Below are positions 1 to 5,978 of a DNA stretch of 7,035 nt, in pieces. The DNA comes from an uncultured Saprospiraceae bacterium. GTDB lineage: Bacteria; Bacteroidota; Bacteroidia; Chitinophagales; Saprospiraceae. The notes beneath the pieces are model-generated. The model saw only the letters and a list, made by a program, of their open reading frames with translations, did no database searches and was not told the DNA's origin. The stretch is from positions 1 to 7,035 of the forward strand of contig CALLAG010000427.1 of the NCBI GenBank assembly GCA_938002705.1, in the 5' to 3' direction. Positions within the stretch are counted from its first letter, which is position 1. Each line of letters opens with the position of its first letter. A program made the translations under genes and the position numbers.

Positions 1-42
1 CTATTCCAGTTACCGAAGGAATGATCTTCTCATTCTCTTAAG

Positions 43-765
43 TTAAGATCTTCTCTGCACCTTCGCCACCTGATACTCCCGTGTTGCGACGATATAGATG
101 AATATACCTATGAACAATAGTGTGATCATCCTATTATAAGCCCCAAAAACAATAAAGCCTATCGCCATTACTCTTCCTACATTGGCAGCGATGATGGTAG
201 CTTTGGTTCTAGACATTTTCATACTTAGAAGTGATCTTAATATTCTGCCGCCATCCATCGGGTAAGCCGGTATGAGGTTGAAGATGAATAATATGGTATT
301 CATCGCAGTGATGAGGAAGATGAATCCTATAGGATCAGTGAGGACTTCGATACCTTCTTTTTCTCTTAAGAAGAAGTCTTCTGTCTCCATCGCATAGAGA
401 ACTACCGAGAAGACAAGCGCCAAAACCAAATTAACCAATGGCCCTGCGAATGCTACTAACAACTCGTGGACAGGTCTCTGCGGCATACCTTCTAATCTCG
501 CAATACCTCCTATAGGAGTGATGATGATATCTCTGGTCTGTACATGGAATCGCCTTGCCATAAGGGCATGTCCGTACTCATGCATGATGACCAAGACAAA
601 TAGTACTGCTACAAATAATGAAAGAAATATGCTCGTCTTCACATCCAGTTGATGCTTCAGTATGAGGCCTCCTACGATAAATATTGTAAATATAAATGAC
701 CAGTGTATCTTAATCGGAATACCAGCTATCGTAGCGACCTTCAGCATGTAGTTCTTTCCTATCAT
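43..765 (-). CDS. Site-2 protease (M50) family intramembrane zinc metalloprotease
   Basis: This is a polytopic membrane metalloprotease of the S2P/SpoIVFB type (peptidase family M50), which cleaves substrates within or next to the membrane. The zinc-binding HExxH motif is visible as HEYGH at residues 62-66, inside a hydrophobic helix. The second signature, N-x-x-P-x-x-P-x-D-G-G, is at residues 163-173, with Asp171 the expected third metal ligand. A conserved AGPLVN segment is at residues 107-112. At 240 residues it is the short form, with no CBS pair or PDZ domain. About six hydrophobic segments are visible. Its start overlaps the stop of the upstream MFS gene as ATGA (762-765). A second Met at residue 7 (codon 745-747) is preceded by AGGAAAG and fits the usual family N-terminus (MLKV...G-I-P-I-K-I-H), so the true start may be 747. 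The substrate is unknown. Family assignment is firm; the role is inferred. Confidence 0.93.
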   Translation of the reverse strand: MIGKNYMLKVATIAGIPIKIHWSFIFTIFIVGGLILKHQLDVKTSIFLSLFVAVLFVLVIMHEYGHALMARRFHVQTRDIIITPIGGIARLEGMPQRPVHELLVAFAGPLVNLVLALVFSVVLYAMETEDFFLREKEGIEVLTDPIGFIFLITAMNTILFIFNLIPAYPMDGGRILRSLLSMKMSRTKATIIAANVGRVMAIGFIVFGAYNRMITLLFIGIFIYIVATREYQVAKVQRRS

Positions 766-2033
766 TTTGGCGTTAAGCTTGTATCAAACCTTCTATAGAG
801 AGACAACATCACTATGGCAGTCACTAGTAATATGACACCCATAATTCTATATCCGTAGATGATATTATTAGACAAATGAAAGAACGGTATTGTGAATACA
901 CCTAACAAGACTATCCTCAATAATATATGTGCTTGGAAAAATACACTGCCTGCTCTACCAAAAAACTGATTGGGCACATTTCTAAAAAGATAGGTAATCC
1001 TCGATATCCTGCAGCCAGCATTGCATATGCCTACTAACAACATCATCACGAAAAATAAAAATACTGATCTATTAACAGATAGATAGAGATAGACACCACT
1101 TATTATAAATGTCAAACCTATAACCATGGCTGGTAGTGAGATCTTTCTCATTATATATGCTATAGTGACACCGACGAATATAGCTCCCATAGAATAGGCC
1201 ATCTTAGCATTAGCATACACATCGCCACTTTCTTGCAGGTGATTACGTACATAATTAGCACCCATATAGAAAGTCTCCATCAGCACCATCGTGAATACCA
1301 TGAATGACAATATCCCAAACCATAATATAGATCGCTCACCATTGAGATATCTGAGACCTGTCTTAATTCTTGTTATCACACCACCTAATTCCGCAGTCCT
1401 CTTTCTCAGAGGTGTGTATGTGATAAAACTTATTATTGTAAAAGCGATAAAATATGTCAGACCATCCAGTAATATGATCTCCTGGATCTTCCAAGGTTCT
1501 AAGTCAAATCCGATATTAATACCGATCCCAAAAATATCCATCCGTCCATTAACAGCACCTTCTAGTAGGAGTGTCGCTCCTGCTCCTGCGCTTATAGTTG
1601 TGATCTGACCTATCACTTCCAGTAGAGATGTCATCTTAGCATAATTCTCTGGTGGAGTGATCTCTTGGACGAATGCATAGAGACATGGGTAATGCATATT
1701 GTAATTAAGAAAAGTAATAACAAAAATAGAACCCACTAAGATCATGGACAGTCCATCATTCCAGATCCCAAACAGTGCAAACGATAATATAATAACTCCT
1801 ACCGTTGCGGTCAGTACTTGAAATATCTTCTTGCGATCATACTTATCTACTACAGTACCACTCCACGGTACCCAGAACATAGACAGTACATTAGTGATTA
1901 TATAGACGATACCGAAGTATCTAAGCGAATCCATCTGAGCAAAATACCACGGGATAGCTATCATACTCATACCCTGAGCAATACCAGATATTGCATTGGC
2001 GATGAAGAGTAGAATAATAGCCTTTGTATTCAA
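762..2033 (-). CDS. MFS transporter, exporter-type (MFS_3/EntS-like), TTG start
   Basis: This is a major facilitator superfamily permease of 423 residues with about 12 hydrophobic segments, expected in the inner membrane and driven by an ion gradient. Motif A of the loop between helices 2 and 3 is present as G-T-V-V-D-K-Y-D-R-K-K at residues 59-69. The mid-protein stretch GLRYLNGERSILW (226-238) resembles the central segment of MFS_3/EntS-like exporters. The substrate cannot be read from sequence. A longer loop at about 160-186 interrupts the usual pattern. The start is unusual: codon 2031-2033 reads TTG, and an in-frame TAA lies at 2043-2045 only four codons upstream. The next Met (residue 22) would cut into helix 1. 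TTG is therefore the best start, although no good ribosome binding site precedes it. It follows the DUF4286 gene after 57 bp and overlaps the protease gene by 4 bp (ATGA), which suggests co-translation with it. Confidence 0.9.
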   Translation of the reverse strand: MNTKAIILLFIANAISGIAQGMSMIAIPWYFAQMDSLRYFGIVYIITNVLSMFWVPWSGTVVDKYDRKKIFQVLTATVGVIILSFALFGIWNDGLSMILVGSIFVITFLNYNMHYPCLYAFVQEITPPENYAKMTSLLEVIGQITTISAGAGATLLLEGAVNGRMDIFGIGINIGFDLEPWKIQEIILLDGLTYFIAFTIISFITYTPLRKRTAELGGVITRIKTGLRYLNGERSILWFGILSFMVFTMVLMETFYMGANYVRNHLQESGDVYANAKMAYSMGAIFVGVTIAYIMRKISLPAMVIGLTFIISGVYLYLSVNRSVFLFFVMMLLVGICNAGCRISRITYLFRNVPNQFFGRAGSVFFQAHILLRIVLLGVFTIPFFHLSNNIIYGYRIMGVILLVTAIVMLSLYRRFDTSLTPK

Positions 2034-2090
2034 TGAAGTGTATTAGATCAAGATGATAATGTGTCTGAGAAGTAATCTAAGAGACATAAA

Positions 2091-2432
2091 CTATGTTCTT
2101 ACTGAGCTTCCGTTATTATAATGAATGACTTCCATCAAAGTTGCAAAATAGACGTATTTATTAGCGAATGATTTGTCCATCATTTCTACGAAGATAGAAA
2201 GTCGCTCTAGTTTCCTGTTAGTATATATATCAAGTGAAGGAAATAAGAACTGTATCGCATAACTGGTTACCTCATCAGCATTAGGATTGACGATTCTTCT
2301 GATATCAGCTGATAGGACAACTTCTCCATCTATGACAGCCGGAAGGATATGAGTAGTAAGTTCTGTGAGACAAGGCTCAATGACCTCTGCGTCTAACTGT
2401 AGTGTTAGATTAAATACGTATCTGTTATTCAT
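2091..2432 (-). CDS. DUF4286 family protein
   Basis: This small 113-residue soluble protein has no signal peptide or membrane helix. Its pattern fits DUF4286, a Bacteroidota family of about 100 residues with unknown function. It has an N-terminal strand Y-V-F-N-L-T-L-Q-L-D (5-14), a helix ending in H-I-L-P (28-31), a central TSYAIQFLF (56-64) and a C-terminal F-A-N-K-Y-V-Y-F-x-T-L-M-E-V (89-102) that matches the family's typical F-G-x-x-x-x-x-F-R-T-x-M-E-V ending. The layout looks like an alpha-beta (ferredoxin-like) fold, which is inferred. Its ATG overlaps the stop of the upstream TPR gene as TAATG (2430-2434), a common translational-coupling arrangement. My recollection is that DUF4286 genes in other Bacteroidota often follow a TPR gene and precede rsmA; rsmA is not present here. 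The family call is made from pattern memory, not from a search. Confidence 0.75.
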   Translation of the reverse strand: MNNRYVFNLTLQLDAEVIEPCLTELTTHILPAVIDGEVVLSADIRRIVNPNADEVTSYAIQFLFPSLDIYTNRKLERLSIFVEMMDKSFANKYVYFATLMEVIHYNNGSSVRT

Positions 2433-4237
2433 TATTGAACGTTATCACCTCTTAGTGTACGGTAGCGCTTTCTGGCTTCTACAGCGTAGGTACTATTAGA
2501 AAAATCTATGAATAACTTCTCATATAGTTCTTTAGCTTTATCGAGATCTTGGAGGTAGTATTCATATATTTCTGCTGCTGCAAATAATGAATTATCAGCT
2601 CTGATCTCTTCCACATAATTAGTATATATATCAGTATATAATTCTAATGCTTTATCATAGTCTCGTAACTTAAGATGCAGATTGGCTTTCTGATATTTGA
2701 CATCATCTTCTAAGCCATGCTCAGGATATATCTGTATAATAGAATCTAACTTGACAAAGGACTCTTCGTACCTATTCTGTACCGTAAGCAGCTCTGCTTC
2801 TGAGAACATCTTCAGTGGTATATCCGTCGTATCTAATCCCATATTATCCATGATAAATATAGACATGTCGATGGCATCATTAGATATTAATCTTGTTGTG
2901 GCCGCTTTGAGTATACTGAACTGCTCTTGAGCCCACTCGAAATTGCCCGCATAATAGAACAACTTAGCATTCTTAAATCTGGCCACCTCACCTAAGTACT
3001 CTTCCTTAAAGTCTTTCTCTACTTGAGAATAGAGTAAGGTCGCCTCCCATATATCTCCTTGCATGAGATAGTAATCGGCTAATGATATCTTACTATTAGC
3101 TCTGACGAATCGGCCTACACTTTTGAGCTCTACGAGATCTTTCAGTACTACTATGGCATTATCGAGATCATTCCTGTATAGGGCTAGGAAGTCAGCATAT
3201 TCCTTGACCAGATATTCTGTCCTTGCATTAATACCGAATTCTTCTATGAATAACTCATACTCTCTCTGCAGAGAATCAAGATCTGATGTGGTATAATCCA
3301 TCTTCTGAGTAATCTGCTTTCTCTTACTCTGTAAGATTAATCGCTTAGATTCTATATACAGATCACTGTTGATGCTTTTGTTCTGTGTGACATACTCGAA
3401 TGCTTGTATAGCAGTATCGTAGTCTTTAGCTGTGTAAGCTATGTCGCCTATGTTCTTGACTCGCGTTCCATCTTCTTCATACTTTCTGTCCATAGCACGT
3501 GCTTGTCTTAGTGCCTTCTTATATTCACTCTTCTCTATGTATACCCATTCTAGTAACTCAGAGTATACGACATTGTCAGGTTCTTCTTGTATCTTTTCGT
3601 AGAGTTGCTTACGCAGTTCTTCTTTGTCTTCTTGAGTAGTGAGATTTCTCTGAAAATAGGTCTTGAACCTATCAAGCTGTTTGATATCTGTATTAGATGC
3701 TAGGATATAGTACTTGATCATTTCCTTAATCTCACCTTTTCGCTTATGTAGGTCTGCTATGTTATAGGCGAACTGTCTATCATTATTCATGATCTCACTA
3801 CCCTTCTTGTAGACTTCTATAGCCTGATCATATCTGGCTAATCGTAGAAAAGAATTTCCTAACTTATTGATGATATTAATGTCAGGTGGTAAGTTCTCGA
3901 TCGCTAAGTCGTATTGTTTATTAGCTTCTTCCTCACGGAATTGTCTTTCTAGTAGATTACCATAAGTGACATAGAGCTGCATGTACTTAGGATGCTTCTT
4001 TATCTCAGATTTGACTTCAGATTCTGCTTTCTCATAATCTTCCATTGCTATGAGTGCTTCTATATACTTCTGGAAGTAGTAATCACTGTTTTGATTTTTT
4101 TCGAATAGCTTCTTTAAGATAACAGCTGCTTTCTCATATTCGCCAGATTGGAAATATTGGTGAGCTAATCTGGAGTCTTGCCCAGTAAGCATTACTGAGC
4201 CACATAGTAGAAATAGAAATACTAAAAAATTCTTCAT
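2432..4237 (-). CDS. Exported tetratricopeptide repeat (TPR) protein
   Basis: This 601-residue protein begins with a Sec signal peptide (M-K-N then a hydrophobic run at 4-18), with likely signal peptidase I cleavage near TGQ-DS (about 20). Cys12 sits in the hydrophobic core without a lipobox, so a lipoprotein is unlikely. The mature part is almost wholly helical TPR repeats. Clear A/B-helix units include 22-50 (S-G-E-Y-E-K-A), 57-80 (M-E-D-Y-E-K-A-E), 123-150 (L-A-R-Y-D-Q-A-I), 263-290 (A-K-D-Y-D-T-A-I), 513-540 (L-R-D-Y-D-K-A-L) and 551-585 (L-Q-D-L-D-K-A-K). A more charged, less regular middle lies at about 290-340. The C-terminal repeats resemble the TPR_6 type of BamD/YbgF-like periplasmic scaffolds. 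It is probably a periplasmic protein-interaction scaffold; the partner is unknown. It is the first gene of the TPR-DUF4286-MFS-protease cluster. The ATG is preceded by a weak AAGG (GATAAGGTAATG). Confidence 0.9.
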   Translation of the reverse strand: MKNFLVFLFLLCGSVMLTGQDSRLAHQYFQSGEYEKAAVILKKLFEKNQNSDYYFQKYIEALIAMEDYEKAESEVKSEIKKHPKYMQLYVTYGNLLERQFREEEANKQYDLAIENLPPDINIINKLGNSFLRLARYDQAIEVYKKGSEIMNNDRQFAYNIADLHKRKGEIKEMIKYYILASNTDIKQLDRFKTYFQRNLTTQEDKEELRKQLYEKIQEEPDNVVYSELLEWVYIEKSEYKKALRQARAMDRKYEEDGTRVKNIGDIAYTAKDYDTAIQAFEYVTQNKSINSDLYIESKRLILQSKRKQITQKMDYTTSDLDSLQREYELFIEEFGINARTEYLVKEYADFLALYRNDLDNAIVVLKDLVELKSVGRFVRANSKISLADYYLMQGDIWEATLLYSQVEKDFKEEYLGEVARFKNAKLFYYAGNFEWAQEQFSILKAATTRLISNDAIDMSIFIMDNMGLDTTDIPLKMFSEAELLTVQNRYEESFVKLDSIIQIYPEHGLEDDVKYQKANLHLKLRDYDKALELYTDIYTNYVEEIRADNSLFAAAEIYEYYLQDLDKAKELYEKLFIDFSNSTYAVEARKRYRTLRGDNVQ

Positions 4238-4360
4238 TACCTTATCTTATGAATAGTTAACGCTAAGCGGGCTCTATTGATTTCATCTTACTCGATTTTA
4301 AACAATAGAATACCGAATATATTACTACAGAATTAGTTTATCTCCTCCATCAGAATATCT

Positions 4361-4379
4361 ACCTGACTGGCAGACAGGT
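4361..4379. repeat. 19-bp imperfect palindrome, possible REP-like or operator element
   Basis: ACCTGACTGGCAGACAGGT reads as its own reverse complement except for one A/A mismatch pair and the central base. It is richer in G+C than its surroundings and lies about 124 bp upstream of the TPR start codon. It resembles the CCTG-CCTG-type dispersed palindromes that I recall from Bacteroidota intergenic regions. It could equally be a regulator-binding site. Only one copy is visible here. Confidence 0.4.
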
Positions 4380-4501
4380 TCTGCATAACTAAAGATAAAG
4401 CAAACTCTATCAGAATTCCATTTAAAATCTCATCCGATATCTTAAAATGTAAATCGCATTAGTTAAATAAATAATACAACCACAGATGCTATGAGCCCTA
4501 A

Positions 4502-4536
4502 AAAAGGGAAAGGCCACAACAGGTTATGTCGTGGCC
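4502..4536 (-). terminator. Intrinsic terminator of the coiled-coil gene
   Basis: On the minus strand GGCCACGACA pairs with TGTTGTGGCC around the 5-base loop TAACC. This gives a 10-bp stem with one G-U wobble, followed immediately by TTTCCCTTTTTT. On the plus strand the wobble becomes an A-C mismatch and the following bases are a poorer U-tract, so the structure favours minus-strand transcripts. It lies about 108 nt past the stop codon of the coiled-coil gene and separates that gene from the TPR cluster. Confidence 0.72.
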
Positions 4537-4567
4537 GTTCAGATTATTTTAAAAGCTAGAACTTTAT

Positions 4568-4588
4568 TCAAGATCTTGATCAAATATA
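4568..4588 (-). promoter_or_regulatory. Candidate promoter -7 box with adjoining 12-bp palindrome
   Basis: On the minus strand TATATTTG (4581-4588) matches the Bacteroidota -7 consensus TAnnTTTG. Directly downstream, near the expected transcription start, is the perfect 12-bp palindrome TCAAGATCTTGA (4568-4579), a plausible operator. No TTG element sits at the expected spacing upstream (the nearest is only about 11 bp away), which weakens the promoter call. If it were active, its transcript would run through the terminator hairpin at 4512-4536 before reaching the TPR gene. Confidence 0.22.
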
Positions 4589-4643
4589 GAAACTCTGATC
4601 AATAATTCAGCTATTTCCTGATATTAATTACTATAAATCGCGA

Positions 4644-5480
4644 TTAATTAGAGCTATTTGTCAAACTTCGGTACTTCTCACTGATATCTAAGTACTTCGT
4701 CTTGAATTCTGTGATTTGATTGACAAGATTACTTTTAAGAATTTCATCCCCTTTTCGGAGTTCCTCGAGCTTAAGATACTGATTCTTAACAGCTTCTGTA
4801 GATTTTTTTAGCTCCGCCAGCTCGTGGTGTGTATCATAATGCTTCTTCTCCCAGTACTTAATATCAGCTTCTAATTTTGCGATTTTTGCCTTAGAAGCTC
4901 TTGTATTTCTTTTGACCTCATTGATCTTATCTATCTGATCTATCTGCTCCTCGTACTTGAACTTATAATCTGACGATGACTTTATGTATCTATTGAGCTT
5001 AGTCTTTAGATCTCGTATTTCCTTTTCGACTTTTTGTTTGTCAGATTTCCAGTTGAGCATGTCTGCCATATCTGTCTTATACTTAGCTCTCTGCTGACTT
5101 AAGTCTTTATCTAACTTATCGTTAATACGAGTTAATCTCTGTACTTCATTATTAAGTATCTTAAGCTCTTTGTCATATGTCGCTTCGGCTTGAGAACTTA
5201 GCAGTTGGCTTTCCTTGAGCTTATCCTCTGCCTGTACTTTTTCTTTCGTTGCATCGTCTAATCTAAGCTTATAATCTTCAGCTTTCTTTTTCTGCTGTTC
5301 TACTTGCATTTTTTCATTCTTGACCTTCTTCTGAAGATCAGAACTTAATTTGTCTGCCTCATTAAACTTTGACTCCCAGTCTACCTTCTTATTCTTCTGA
5401 AGGAACTGACTGATCAACCATCCTAAAAATATACACCCGATCGCTGCTAATATTCCTGCCAAATAAGTAATTGTCCACAT
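4644..5480 (-). CDS. Membrane-anchored coiled-coil protein of unknown function
   Basis: This 278-residue protein has one hydrophobic helix at residues 5-27 (T-Y-L-A-G-I-L-A-A-I-G-C-I-F-L-G-W-L-I-S), followed at once by a basic K-N-K-K-V stretch (29-33). The rest (about 34-272) is charged, rich in Lys, Glu, Gln and Leu, nearly free of Pro and Gly, and has heptad-like hydrophobic spacing: a long coiled coil. The positive-inside rule places the coiled coil in the cytoplasm, with a signal-anchor helix and a short outside tail. No catalytic or nucleotide-binding motif is visible. Some Bacteroidota proteins with this layout carry a C-terminal helix-hairpin-helix (IEGIGPKI-type) domain; none is present here, and the protein ends in a Ser/Asn-rich tail. 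It may be a structural or scaffolding factor, which is inference only. The ATG at 5478-5480 is preceded by AGGA with suitable spacing. It appears to be monocistronic, with a terminator downstream. Confidence 0.85.
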   Translation of the reverse strand: MWTITYLAGILAAIGCIFLGWLISQFLQKNKKVDWESKFNEADKLSSDLQKKVKNEKMQVEQQKKKAEDYKLRLDDATKEKVQAEDKLKESQLLSSQAEATYDKELKILNNEVQRLTRINDKLDKDLSQQRAKYKTDMADMLNWKSDKQKVEKEIRDLKTKLNRYIKSSSDYKFKYEEQIDQIDKINEVKRNTRASKAKIAKLEADIKYWEKKHYDTHHELAELKKSTEAVKNQYLKLEELRKGDEILKSNLVNQITEFKTKYLDISEKYRSLTNSSN

Positions 5481-5507
5481 AATAGTCCTGTATGAATTTT
5501 AATTGTC

Positions 5508-5531
5508 AAAATGATTATACTTCAATATTAA
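5508..5531 (-). promoter_or_regulatory. Candidate promoter region of the coiled-coil gene
   Basis: On the minus strand this AT-rich segment contains TATAAT (5514-5519) followed by TCATTTTG, a one-base departure from the TAnnTTTG -7 box. It lies 28-50 bp upstream of the ATG. An ATTG motif precedes it closely, but no -33 element has the right spacing. The position is sensible for a promoter, although the motif match is poor. Confidence 0.22.
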
Positions 5532-5642
5532 AACATAATCCTCAATTAAGACTGCATTTATGACAATATGTAACTCCTTAATATTGAGATAAGAAGATTA
5601 TCTGTCATTTCACTATAGAAATTCTCCCTGTTAGGTGTAGAA

Positions 5643-5731
5643 TGGAAGCTTGGCGACGGGGACGCCACCAAGAACAAAACAGATGTTGTTGGCGTCCCAA
5701 TTCCACAGTTGCTATTGGCGTCCTCGCCGAC
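5643..5731. repeat. G+C-rich palindromic repeat element, copy A
   Basis: The left part (5643-5679) matches copy B (5846-5882) with one mismatch in 37 bp. Its arm 5654-5667 is complementary to 5716-5729 over 14 positions, with one G-T and one A-C, enclosing a 48-base loop. A second complementary arm at 5690-5698 (TGGCGTCCC) lies within that loop, so copy A has one left arm and two right arms. The arms are far richer in G+C than the AT-rich surroundings. The element looks like a dispersed extragenic palindrome; no transposase is nearby. Confidence 0.75.
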
Positions 5732-5845
5732 AGCTTGCTGGAAAGGCCTGTTAGATATAGAATGAAGTAGAGCATCCCGATCCCTATCGAGGGCAGAGCC
5801 TTCTACGTTGCTTTTGATTTCAAGATTCTGTCTTGAAAAAGTCTC

Positions 5846-5910
5846 TGGAAGCTTGGCGGCGGGGACGCCACCAAGAACAAAATGGTTGCTGTTGGCGTTC
5901 TCGCCGGCAG
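5846..5910. repeat. G+C-rich palindromic repeat element, copy B
   Basis: This is the shorter form of copy A. The shared 37-bp left part is followed by GTTGCTGTTGGCG and TTCTCGCCGGCAG, which match 5709-5734 of copy A with a few transitions. The arms 5857-5870 and 5893-5906 form a continuous 14-bp stem as plus-strand RNA (two G-U pairs) with a 22-base loop. It lacks the extra right arm of copy A, so one copy has gained or lost about 35-40 bp. The two copies are in direct orientation about 203 bp apart. Confidence 0.75.
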
Positions 5911-5937
5911 TTTTCCTAAAGCCTCTATTAAAATGCA

Positions 5938-5965
5938 TTGATAGAAAATGGCACAATTCTATCAA
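5938..5965 (-). terminator. Hairpin after the T9SS-tailed gene, weak terminator candidate
   Basis: TTGATAGAA (5938-5946) and TTCTATCAA (5957-5965) form a perfect 9-bp stem with a 10-base loop, starting 13 bases after the stop codon of the upstream gene. The stem is AT-rich, and the following minus-strand bases (TGCATTTTAATAG) make only a poor U-tract. It may act as a weak terminator or as a 3'-end stabilising hairpin. Confidence 0.4.
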
Positions 5966-5978
5966 GTTGATATTATTA

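Larger units (their letters stand above)
4238..4643. other. Intergenic region between coiled-coil gene and TPR gene
   Basis: This gene-free stretch of 406 bp is strongly AT-rich, and I find no credible reading frame on either strand. It contains the terminator hairpin at 4512-4536, a 12-bp palindrome beside a TATATTTG box at 4568-4588, a 19-bp imperfect palindrome at 4361-4379, and a short 8-bp direct repeat (ATCAGAAT at 4349-4356 and 4409-4416). It must contain the promoter of the four-gene TPR cluster unless that cluster is read through from upstream. No complete Bacteroidota-type -33/-7 pair is obvious close to the TPR start. Confidence 0.7.
5481..5978. other. Intergenic region holding palindromic repeat elements
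   Basis: I accept no gene in this stretch of 498 bp. Starting from the high-coordinate side, it contains a hairpin just past the stop of the T9SS-tailed gene, two G+C-rich palindromic repeat copies (5846-5910 and 5643-5731) separated by about 115 bp of unlike sequence, and an AT-rich leader (5481-5590) in front of the coiled-coil gene. A 135-codon minus-strand reading frame spans most of it, but it runs through the repeats, so I judge it non-coding. Confidence 0.7.

Noticed and set aside
1..42. Possible end of a neighbouring gene at the left edge
   Set aside because: Plus-strand frames end at 24, 41 or 46, and one reads I-P-V-T-E-G-M-I-F-S-F-S before a stop, but about a dozen codons are too few to tell coding from chance.
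23..55. GATCTTCTC direct repeat and GATCTT/AAGATC hairpin near the protease stop
   Set aside because: Short arms, a 16-base loop and no U-tract; not a convincing terminator, and partly within the coding end.
1291..1608. 105-codon plus-strand open frame
   Set aside because: It lies wholly antisense to the MFS gene, which has clear family motifs; it is a shadow.
1818..2012. 64-codon plus-strand open frame
   Set aside because: Antisense shadow within the 5' part of the MFS gene, with no ribosome binding site or family resemblance.
2697..2930. 77-codon plus-strand open frame
   Set aside because: Antisense shadow within the TPR gene.
5821..5835. CAAGA/TCTTG hairpin followed by AAAAA
   Set aside because: Only 5 bp and AT-rich; the T-run is on the wrong side for a minus-strand terminator.
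5643..5910. CRISPR array
   Set aside because: Only two copies, with uneven length and a long unlike spacer, internally palindromic G+C-rich arms and no cas genes; this does not fit a CRISPR layout.
5558..5965. 135-codon minus-strand open frame
   Set aside because: It runs across both palindromic repeat copies, shows no family resemblance, signal peptide or domain, and has odd composition; it is better explained as a chance frame in repeat DNA.
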